From Alphaproteobacteria bacterium (lineage in GTDB: Bacteria > Pseudomonadota > Alphaproteobacteria > Reyranellales > Reyranellaceae): 6,689 bases of DNA. This document shows, piece after piece, positions 1 to 5,089 of this stretch. Location of the stretch: positions 1 to 6,689 of the forward strand of contig JABCYT010000190.1 of the NCBI GenBank assembly GCA_013290035.1, written 5' to 3'. Under the pieces are notes generated by a model. That model saw only the letters and a program-made list of their open reading frames with translations. It was not told where the DNA came from and did no database searches. The translations under genes were made by a program, and so were the position numbers. Positions within the stretch are counted from its first letter, which is position 1. Each line of letters opens with the position of its first letter.

Positions 1-1
1 C

Positions 2-295
2 ATGTTCATCCATCTGCTGCCCAACGCGCTGCCGCCGATTATCGTGCAGGCCACGCTGGCGATGGGCTATGCGCTGCTCACCATGGCGGCGCTTTCCTTC
101 ATCGGCCTCGGCATCCAGCCGCCGCAGAGCGAATGGGGCTCGATGACCGCCGAAGGCGCGCAATACATCGTGACCGGGGAATGGTGGCTGTTCCTGTTCC
201 CCGGCCTCGCCATCGTGCTGATGGTGCTGTCCTTCAACCTGGTCGGCGACAGCCTGCGCGACTTCCTCGATCCGCGCCTGCGCGGCGTACGATGA
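2..295 (+). CDS. Oligopeptide/dipeptide ABC transporter permease, DppC-type (C-terminal part; 5' end outside window)
   Basis: Inner-membrane permease subunit of a peptide-type ABC importer. It forms half of the translocation channel and contacts the ATPases through a cytoplasmic loop. Only 97 residues are visible, against roughly 280-300 for the family, so the ATG at position 2 is almost certainly internal. The visible part starts just after where the EAA coupling loop should lie (HLLPNALPPIIV). It then shows a hydrophobic segment at about residues 10-37, the family-typical stretch FIGLGIQPP..EWG, a second hydrophobic segment at about 62-85, and the usual DppC ending (LVGDSLRDFLDPRLRG). Its TGA stop overlaps the ATG of the next gene (ATGA), which implies translational coupling with the DppD-like ATPase. 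The family is clear. The substrate cannot be read from this fragment: dipeptides, oligopeptides, glutathione-like compounds or other solutes are all possible. Confidence 0.93.
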   Translation: MFIHLLPNALPPIIVQATLAMGYALLTMAALSFIGLGIQPPQSEWGSMTAEGAQYIVTGEWWLFLFPGLAIVLMVLSFNLVGDSLRDFLDPRLRGVR

Positions 296-1272
296 CTCCG
301 GTCATCGAGGTCAAGGACCTGTCGGTCGGCTTCGCCACCGATTTCGGCGAGGTCGAAGCGGTCGACGGCGCGAGCTTCGAGGTGCGCGAGGGCGAGATCC
401 TGGGCCTGGTGGGCGAATCGGGCTCCGGCAAGTCGGTGACGGCGACGGCGATCCTGCGCCTCATCCGCAAGCCGGGGCGCCTGACGCACGGCAGCATCGT
501 GCTGGGCGGCCGCGATCTCGCGCGCCTGGGCGAGGAGGAGCTGCAGAAGATCCGCGGCACCGAGATCGCCATGATCTCCCAGACGCCGCGCACCGCGCTC
601 AACCCGCTGATCACCGTCGGCCGGCAGGTCGCACGGCTGTTCACCCTGCATGGCGGCCTGTCCAGGGCTGCGGCGTGGCGGCGCGCCATCGAGATGCTGG
701 CGCTGGTGGGCATCCCGGAGCCCGAGCGCCGCGCCCGCCAATATGCCCACCAGTTCTCCGGCGGCATGTGCCAGCGGGTGATGATCGCCATGGCGCTCGC
801 CACCTCGCCGCGCCTGCTGATCGCCGACGAGCCGACGACCGGCCTCGACGTCTCGACCGCCGCCCGCATCCTCGATCTGCTGCGCGAGCTGGGCGCCAGG
901 ACCGGGGCGTCGATCCTGCTGATCACCCACGACCTTGGCGTGGTGGCGACGACCTGCCAGAGGGTCGCGGTCATGCACGCCGGACAGGTCGTCGAGGTGG
1001 CAGAGGTGCGCGCGTTGTTTCGCCATCCCGCGCATCCCTACACGCGGGCCCTGGTGCGCTCGATCCCGCGCATCGACCGCGAGATCGTCATGGAGCCGAT
1101 ACCGGGCGCCGTGCCGTCGCTGCTGAACGTCCCCCCCGGCTGCCGCTACGCCGGCCGCTGCCCGTGGGTCGAGGAGCGCTGCCGGCGGGCCAAGCCCGGC
1201 ATGACGGAGATCGCGCCTGAGCACTTCGTGGCCTGCTTCGCGGTGGAGGATGGTCGTGCCGCGCCTGTGTGA
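292..1272 (+). CDS. Oligopeptide-type ABC transporter ATP-binding protein, DppD/OppD-like
   Basis: First of two cytoplasmic ATPases powering the importer; 326 residues, normal for the family. Motifs in order: Walker A GESGSGKS (41-48), Q-loop Q96 in ISQTPRTALNP, signature FSGGM (155-159), Walker B LLIADEP (175-181) and H-loop His213 (ITHDLG). The C-terminal oligopeptide-transporter extension follows, with the HPAHPYTRAL segment (245-254) and the PPGCR..GRCP block. The extension carries four cysteines (C284, C290, C297, C315). I chose ATG 292 because it overlaps the upstream stop and puts the beta-strand IEVKDLSVGF right after the start. Longer in-frame readings upstream would run inside the permease gene. 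There is no clear Shine-Dalgarno sequence, which fits coupled translation. The signature has Met instead of Gln at its last position, common among DppD-type subunits. The substrate is unknown. Confidence 0.96.
   Translation: MTPVIEVKDLSVGFATDFGEVEAVDGASFEVREGEILGLVGESGSGKSVTATAILRLIRKPGRLTHGSIVLGGRDLARLGEEELQKIRGTEIAMISQTPRTALNPLITVGRQVARLFTLHGGLSRAAAWRRAIEMLALVGIPEPERRARQYAHQFSGGMCQRVMIAMALATSPRLLIADEPTTGLDVSTAARILDLLRELGARTGASILLITHDLGVVATTCQRVAVMHAGQVVEVAEVRALFRHPAHPYTRALVRSIPRIDREIVMEPIPGAVPSLLNVPPGCRYAGRCPWVEERCRRAKPGMTEIAPEHFVACFAVEDGRAAPV
1245..1249 (+). promoter_or_regulatory. Ribosome binding site GGAGG deciding the DppF-like start
   Basis: GGAGG sits inside the 3' end of the DppD-like gene. 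It is immediately next to ATG 1250 (no spacer) and 6 bases from the in-frame GTG at 1256. Spacing favours the GTG and codon preference favours the ATG. The protein changes by only two residues. Confidence 0.55.
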
Positions 1273-2233
1273 CGTCGAGGACCTGAAGGTCCACTTCCCC
1301 TTGCGGGGTTCGGCGGCATGGGTGCGCACGCTCAGGGACGGCACGCCGCCCGTGGTGCGCGCCGTCGACGGTGTCTCGCTCGGCATCGAGGCGGGCGCCA
1401 CGCTGGGCCTGGTGGGCGAGTCGGGCTGCGGCAAGTCGACCGTGGCGCGCGCGCTGGTGCGGCTGCTGCGGCCCACCGGCGGGCACATCCGCTTCGAGGG
1501 CGCCGAGCTCACCGGCCTGAGCGACGAGGACTTCAACAAGGTGCGGCCGCACCTGCAGATGGTGTTCCAGGATCCCGCCGCTTCGCTCAATCCACGCCTG
1601 TCGGTTCGGCGCATGGTCGAGGAGCCGCTGCGCCTGCACACCGCGCTCGATGCCGGCGAGCGCCGGGAGCGCACCGAGGCGGTGCTCGAGGAGGTCGGGC
1701 TGGGCGCCGAGCTTGCCGACCGCTATCCGCACGAGCTGTCGGGCGGGCAGTGCCAGCGGGTCAACATCGCCCGCGCGCTGGTCACCAACCCGCGGCTGAT
1801 CGTGCTCGACGAGCCGACCTCGGCGCTCGACGTATCGCTGCGCGCGCGCGTCATTCTGCTGCTCGAGGAGCTGCGCCAGCGGCACGGGCTTTCCTATCTC
1901 TTCATCTCGCACGACCTGGCGACGGTGCGCTATCTCGCCTCGCGCGTCGCCGTGATGTATCTCGGCGTCATCGTCGAGGAGGCCGACACCGCCCAGCTGT
2001 TCGACCGGCCGGCCCATCCCTATACCCGCGCCCTGCTCGCGGCCGTGCCGGTGCCCGACCCCGATATCCGGCGCGACCCCTTCGTGCTGGCGGGCGAGAT
2101 CCCGAGCCCGATCGACATTCCCGCCGGCTGCCGGCTGCGCGCGCGCTGCCCGCTGGCGCAACCCGTGTGCGCCACGCCCGTGCCCTATCGCGAGGTGGCG
2201 CCCGGCCATTTCGCCGCCTGCCATTTCGTCTAA
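1250..2233 (+). CDS. Oligopeptide-type ABC transporter ATP-binding protein, DppF/OppF-like
   Basis: Second ATPase, expected to form a heterodimer with the DppD-like subunit; 327 residues from ATG 1250. Motifs: Walker A GESGCGKS (56-63), Q-loop Q107 (VFQDP), signature LSGGQ (163-167), Walker B LIVLDEP (183-189), H-loop His221 (ISHDLA), then the HPYTRALL segment and the PAGCR..ARCP block with cysteines C294, C300, C307 and C324. The long N-terminal linker before AVDGVS (about residues 15-38) is typical of the F-type subunit. The start overlaps the preceding gene by 23 bases. GGAGG directly abuts ATG 1250 with no spacer but lies 6 bases before an in-frame GTG at 1256, so translation may begin at 1256, two codons later. 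The end is firm. After it come a short gap and a strong ribosome site for the next gene. Confidence 0.96.
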   Translation: MVVPRLCDVEDLKVHFPLRGSAAWVRTLRDGTPPVVRAVDGVSLGIEAGATLGLVGESGCGKSTVARALVRLLRPTGGHIRFEGAELTGLSDEDFNKVRPHLQMVFQDPAASLNPRLSVRRMVEEPLRLHTALDAGERRERTEAVLEEVGLGAELADRYPHELSGGQCQRVNIARALVTNPRLIVLDEPTSALDVSLRARVILLLEELRQRHGLSYLFISHDLATVRYLASRVAVMYLGVIVEEADTAQLFDRPAHPYTRALLAAVPVPDPDIRRDPFVLAGEIPSPIDIPAGCRLRARCPLAQPVCATPVPYREVAPGHFAACHFV

Positions 2234-2240
2234 CCATCAC

Positions 2241-2246
2241 AGGAGG
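2241..2246 (+). promoter_or_regulatory. Ribosome binding site AGGAGG for the first RedY-like gene
   Basis: A perfect AGGAGG, 7 bases before ATG 2254, in the 20-base gap after the DppF-like stop. It is the strongest ribosome site in the left half of the window, in contrast with the coupled starts around it. This may mean the small protein is made at higher levels than the transporter subunits. Confidence 0.8.
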
Positions 2247-2253
2247 AAACCCG

Positions 2254-2577
2254 ATGGCCGTCGTCCGATATGTCCTGGTGAAGTTGAGGCCCGGCGTCGA
2301 CCTCGATGCGTTCGAACGCTTCGAACGCGAGGTCGACTACGTCAAGGCGGCGCAGAATCCGTCGATCATCAGCTACCGCACCCACCGCATCACCGACCTC
2401 GACATGGGCATCGACGGCGGCCCGTGGGACTTCATGGAGCGCATCGAGGTCACCAGCCAGGCCGACTACGAGAAGCAGGCGGCCACGGGCAGCAAGGAAT
2501 TCCTCGACCTGCTCTACACCAAGTACCTCGACCGCTCGAAGACCGTCTCGATCTGGTCCGAGCGGATCGAACCCTGA
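2254..2577 (+). CDS. Small dimeric alpha/beta-barrel-like protein (RedY/HapK-like), copy 1
   Basis: A 107-residue cytoplasmic protein with no signal peptide or membrane segment. The layout fits a ferredoxin-like/dimeric alpha-beta barrel fold: strand VVRYVLVKLRPGVD (3-16), acidic helix (18-34), strand IISYRTHRIT (38-47), strand WDFMERIEVT (58-67), helix (68-90) and a final strand around SIWSERI. LKPGVD-like, ISYRTHR and PWD(Y/F)xERIE(V/I)T blocks recall the family named after RedY and HapK of prodiginine biosynthesis clusters. This is recognition by eye, not a search result. It is 63/107 identical, without gaps, to the next gene by hand count, so the pair is a tandem duplication. Tyr41, His44 and Asp28 are conserved in both and could line a pocket. 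Position between an ABC importer and an SDR suggests a role on the imported compound. Exact chemistry, if any, is unknown. Confidence 0.85.
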   Translation: MAVVRYVLVKLRPGVDLDAFERFEREVDYVKAAQNPSIISYRTHRITDLDMGIDGGPWDFMERIEVTSQADYEKQAATGSKEFLDLLYTKYLDRSKTVSIWSERIEP

Positions 2578-2613
2578 AGACAGGCCCCGAAAAACAGGCT
2601 CTGAAAAACAGGC
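2572..2613 (+). repeat. Three imperfect 14-base tandem repeats between the RedY-like paralogues
   Basis: The units are CCCTGAAGACAGGC (2572-2585), CCCGAAAAACAGGC (2586-2599) and TCTGAAAAACAGGC (2600-2613). Each ends in ACAGGC. The first contains the TGA stop (2575-2577) of the upstream gene. The array fills most of the 49-base spacer and ends just before the ribosome site of the second gene. It probably arose by replication slippage. Any role in mRNA stability or spacing is speculative. Confidence 0.8.
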
Positions 2614-2615
2614 AC

Positions 2616-2622
2616 GGGAGAG
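2616..2622 (+). promoter_or_regulatory. Ribosome binding site GGGAGAG for the second RedY-like gene
   Basis: GGGAGAG lies directly after the tandem repeats and 4 bases before ATG 2627 (6 bases if GGGAG alone is the core). It supports 2627 as the start even though the same frame stays open far upstream. Confidence 0.65.
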
Positions 2623-2626
2623 AACA

Positions 2627-2950
2627 ATGGCAATCGTGAGATATGTGCTGGCGGCGCTGAAGCCCGGCGTCGACCGCGACGCCTATGAGCGTTACGAGCG
2701 CGAGGTCGACTACGTCGTGGCCGCCAAGCTGAAGTCGATTATCTCCTACCGCACCCATCGGCTGACCGGCGTCAGCCCCAACCTGGGCGGCGGGCCGTGG
2801 GACTATATCGAGCGCATCGAGATCACCGACCGCGCCGCCTACGACGCGGAGATCGCGACCCTCGGCAAGGACCTGATCAGCGAGCTCTACGAGAAGTATC
2901 TCGACAAATCGAAGACCAAGTCGATCTGGACCAGGCTGGTCGATCCGTGA
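2627..2950 (+). CDS. Small dimeric alpha/beta-barrel-like protein (RedY/HapK-like), copy 2
   Basis: Also 107 residues and collinear with the preceding gene. Shared blocks are REVDYV (25-30), SIISYRTHR (37-45), GGPWD (55-59), ERIE (62-65) and YLDxSKTxSIW (91-101). Divergence is greatest at residues 46-54 and 68-86, i.e. one loop and the second helix, which in this fold often border the pocket or dimer interface. This copy is closer to the RedY/HapK consensus as I remember it (PWDYIERIEIT). I chose ATG 2627 from the GGGAGAG site and from the exact match with the start of copy 1. The frame is open upstream to 2306, but that is an out-of-frame reading of copy 1. The last codons overlap the GTG of the SDR (GTGA), so this protein and the SDR are translationally coupled. 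The copies could form a heterodimer or act on different intermediates. Function is not established. Confidence 0.85.
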   Translation: MAIVRYVLAALKPGVDRDAYERYEREVDYVVAAKLKSIISYRTHRLTGVSPNLGGGPWDYIERIEITDRAAYDAEIATLGKDLISELYEKYLDKSKTKSIWTRLVDP

Positions 2951-3723
2951 GCGACGCCACTGCCTTCGCGGGCAAGGTCGCCCTCGTCACCGGCTCCTCG
3001 TCGGGCACGGGTGCCGCAATTGCGCTCGAGCTGGCGCGGCGGGGTGCCGCTATCGCCGTTCATTGCCGCGCCAACCTGGGCGGGGCCCAGGCGATCGCCG
3101 ACCGCATCGCGGGGACGGGCGGCAAGGCCCAGGCCTTCCGCGCCGACCTGGCACAGGACGGCGCGCCGGAGAAACTCGCCGCCGACGTCGAGAGCGCGCT
3201 GGGTCCGGTGCAGCTGCTGATCAACAATGCGGGCCCCTACGCCGATGCGCCCTTTCGCACGCTGAAGCCCGCGGTGTGGGACGCCATCATGGCGGCCAAC
3301 CTCAGGGCGCCCTGGCTTCTCGCGCAAGGGCTGGCGCCGGCGATGGAGCGGCTGGGCTGGGGCCGCATCGTCAATCTCGGCGCCACCTCCGGCTTCGTGC
3401 GCACACACTCGGTCTACGGCCTCGCCAAGGCGGCTCTGCTCACCCTGACCGAGAGCCTGGCGCTGGAGCTCGCGCCCACGATCACGGTCAACGCCGTCGT
3501 GCCGAGCCAGATCGCCAGCGCGCGGACCGACAGCATGCCCGTGTACAAGGAAGCGGCGATCGCCGGCACACCGCTCGGCCGGCTGGTGACCGAACAGGAG
3601 ATCGCCCGCATGGTGGCGCTGGTCTGTTCACCTGAGTTCGATTTCGTCACCGGCCGCGCCATCGTCATGGATGGCGGCCGCACATTGCCGCGCTTTCCAC
3701 GCATCGGTATTTCCGACGGCTGA
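2947..3723 (+). CDS. Short-chain dehydrogenase/reductase (SDR), classical type, with atypical catalytic Ser position
   Basis: A 258-residue NAD(P)(H)-dependent oxidoreductase with a Rossmann fold, probably cytoplasmic and tetrameric like its relatives. Visible features: TGSSSGTG (15-22, usually TGxxxGIG), Arg41 after the second strand (suggesting NADP(H)), D67, NNAG (93-96), N118 (ANLRAPW) and Y157-x3-K161 (YGLAK). A C-terminal MDGGR segment (241-245) resembles FabG- and pteridine-reductase-like SDRs. The residue aligned to the catalytic Ser appears to be Ala146 (NLGATSG), with Thr147 and Ser148 next to it and a loop about two residues short before Tyr157. I chose the GTG start at 2947 because it overlaps the upstream TGA (GTGA) and gives standard spacing to the first strand. 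ATG 2797 would start inside copy 2. It is the last gene of the operon, followed by a convergent gene. Substrate unknown. Confidence 0.92.
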   Translation: MSDATAFAGKVALVTGSSSGTGAAIALELARRGAAIAVHCRANLGGAQAIADRIAGTGGKAQAFRADLAQDGAPEKLAADVESALGPVQLLINNAGPYADAPFRTLKPAVWDAIMAANLRAPWLLAQGLAPAMERLGWGRIVNLGATSGFVRTHSVYGLAKAALLTLTESLALELAPTITVNAVVPSQIASARTDSMPVYKEAAIAGTPLGRLVTEQEIARMVALVCSPEFDFVTGRAIVMDGGRTLPRFPRIGISDG

Positions 3724-3783
3724 TGCGTTCGACCGGAATACAGCAACGCTGACGCCGGCAATAACGCTACGGAGCCGTCCGCT

Positions 3784-4863
3784 CTAGTTCTTCGCCGCCG
3801 CCTTCCGAATTGTGAACCCGCCGACGCGGATGACATGGACAGGCCCGCTCCTGGCCAATAGCTTCCGCGCCAGCATGTCTTCCCGCACGGCGTGCATCAG
3901 CCGCGCCGATAGCCCGAAACTTTCACCCGGCTCGGTATAGCCGCCCTCGTGCAGGAAGAGGTGCTTCGGCGTCGTTGGCGGGACGAAATACCACTGAAAG
4001 TCGAGATTGAAGTTGTCGTCGATCGGAAGATTGCCGTTGTTCCAGAAGCTGACGGTCACGGGCGCCTGGAAATTTGCCGGCACGTATGTGTTCAGGCCGA
4101 AATCCTGAGTGGTCCCGGTGATCGGCGTCGGATTGAGCAGCATCAGCGGTTGCGGGCCAGGCGACGAGCAGTTGAAGGCGACCTGCGCCGGCGTTTGTCC
4201 CGGCCCTGCGACGGGCATGGACGAGCCGGCGATCTGGACGATCATCATGCCGGCCTCGTCTCCCTGGTCGTAGGCCACGTTGAAGACGGTCGTCGGCTGG
4301 TTGCCCTGGACCAGGACTACGTTGCGCCAGCACATGTCGGGATTGTCCCTGATGTACTGCGCGAAATCGGGCAGCCTGGTTACATTCGGAATCGGATTGG
4401 GGTGGGTCTCGGTCGATACGCGTCCAACCAGGCAGTAGTGGTCATTCGGCCCGATCGGCCTCGGGTTCCACTTCAGCGGCTCGCTGCAGACGGCAATTCC
4501 GTTGGGTGGCGCCAGGGGGAAAGTGACGGTGTTGGCGCCCTGGTTCGTCTGCATCACATTGCCCGACCATTGCTTGGGCCACATCAGGACGCTCGCCGGC
4601 GACCAATAGCAGGAATAATCCCCGGTCGCCGAGTTGCCCGAGAGGTTCTTGGCGCGCGCATAGATGAAATTGTCCTGGTTGACGACCGGATTCGTCCCGA
4701 CATCGGCGCCGTAGTTGCCGGCGAAAAACGTCTGCCAGTCGGCGATCGGCGCGACGCCGTATGGAATGATGTCCGGAGACTCGCAGGGAGAGCCGGGACG
4801 ATTAGGATAGGTACCGTTGTCGGACAGATTCAGTCGTAGCAGCAGATCATTCCACATCGTCAT
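3784..4863 (-). CDS. Unrecognised protein, probably beta-rich with Ig-like segments
   Basis: 359 residues from the ATG at 4863, which has AAGGGGG 6 bases upstream. The frame extends to ATGs at 4881 and 4947 (387 residues), but I see no ribosome site for the longer form. No signal peptide or membrane helix is visible from any start. Residues 28-190 look like a beta-sandwich: SPDIIPYG (29-36), NFIYARAKNLSG (65-76), a W-rich stretch (87-99), LKWNP (130-134), HYCLVGRV (142-149) and WRNVVLVQ (179-186). Residues 190-296 read as a second beta-rich unit (SFWNNGNLP, FQWYFVPP). Residues 310-359 form a basic tail, partly helical. There are six cysteines (27, 85, 126, 144, 178, 232). The pattern of short strands with NxG/PxxW loops recalls Ig/CARDB-like modules of secreted or surface proteins, but this is weak. 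Sampled lines are 53-63% G+C, against 80% in a sampled ATPase line, which could mean horizontal acquisition. No function can be assigned. Confidence 0.75.
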   Translation of the reverse strand: MTMWNDLLLRLNLSDNGTYPNRPGSPCESPDIIPYGVAPIADWQTFFAGNYGADVGTNPVVNQDNFIYARAKNLSGNSATGDYSCYWSPASVLMWPKQWSGNVMQTNQGANTVTFPLAPPNGIAVCSEPLKWNPRPIGPNDHYCLVGRVSTETHPNPIPNVTRLPDFAQYIRDNPDMCWRNVVLVQGNQPTTVFNVAYDQGDEAGMMIVQIAGSSMPVAGPGQTPAQVAFNCSSPGPQPLMLLNPTPITGTTQDFGLNTYVPANFQAPVTVSFWNNGNLPIDDNFNLDFQWYFVPPTTPKHLFLHEGGYTEPGESFGLSARLMHAVREDMLARKLLARSGPVHVIRVGGFTIRKAAAKN

Positions 4864-5089
4864 CGAGCACCCCCTTCGCATCCCAACCCGTTCATCGGTC
4901 GTCGTTGGAGCCGCCAGGTCCACCTTTGCTCGCGACAGATTTCCCATGCGACTCGTACGGCGAATCGCGTGTCAATATCATACGCGCATTGGATACACAA
5001 CTATTTAGTGTTTTCCATTCCATATCATCTCATTCAAGTTGTACTGGCGCCATTTGACACGCTCGCGCGCGGCCCCGCACATTCCCCGC
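4864..5089. promoter_or_regulatory. Divergent intergenic region, likely promoters for the orphan gene (-) and the CapA-like gene (+)
   Basis: This region separates two genes transcribed away from each other and has an AT-rich core at about 4970-5045. Exact TTGACAC occurs on the plus strand at 5054-5060 and on the minus strand at 4975-4969, so two consensus -35 hexamers face outward. Neither has a good -10 at normal spacing: best are CACATT at 5078-5083 on plus and TCGCAT at 4951-4946 on minus, each 3/6 to TATAAT. A better -10-like TATGAT lies on the minus strand at 4982-4977 but lacks a convincing -35. Promoter function is inferred from layout. I could not fix the start sites. Confidence 0.4.
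4870..4876 (-). promoter_or_regulatory. Ribosome binding site AAGGGGG selecting the start at 4863
   Basis: On the minus strand AAGGGGG is followed by 6 bases and then ATG (4863-4861). The alternative ATG at 4947 has only GC-rich, SD-less sequence upstream, so the 359-residue form is preferred. Confidence 0.6.

Noticed and set aside
67..1674. Long minus-strand open frame (535 codons) opposite the ABC ATPase genes
   Set aside because: Its translation is Arg/Ala/His-rich with no recognisable domains, and it lies opposite two fully motif-supported ATPases. Long antisense frames are expected in such GC-rich coding DNA.
1088..2224. Second long minus-strand open frame opposite the DppF-like gene
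   Set aside because: Same low-complexity composition, no motifs; a shadow of the real gene.
2306..2626. In-frame upstream extension of the second RedY-like protein
   Set aside because: It is an out-of-frame reading of copy 1, rich in Arg and Ser. Copy 2 has its own ribosome site and aligns end to end with copy 1 from ATG 2627.
3724..3783. Bidirectional terminator between the convergent SDR and orphan genes
   Set aside because: Only short pairings (GCGTT/AACGC with a 16-base loop, CGGC/GCCG) and no T-runs on either strand; not convincing.
3949..4839. Plus-strand open frame (296 codons) opposite the orphan gene
   Set aside because: Arg/Val/Asp-rich shadow composition and no ribosome site. 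The minus-strand reading has balanced amino-acid use, including Trp and Asn, and a good Shine-Dalgarno site.
4864..4947. Longer N-terminus (ATG 4947) for the orphan protein
   Set aside because: No ribosome site upstream of 4947 and no signal peptide gained. AAGGGGG is well placed for ATG 4863. Not excluded.
5039..5089. TTG start at 5039 for the CapA-like protein
   Set aside because: The 17 extra residues are not family-like and no ribosome site precedes the TTG. The domain begins right after ATG 5090.
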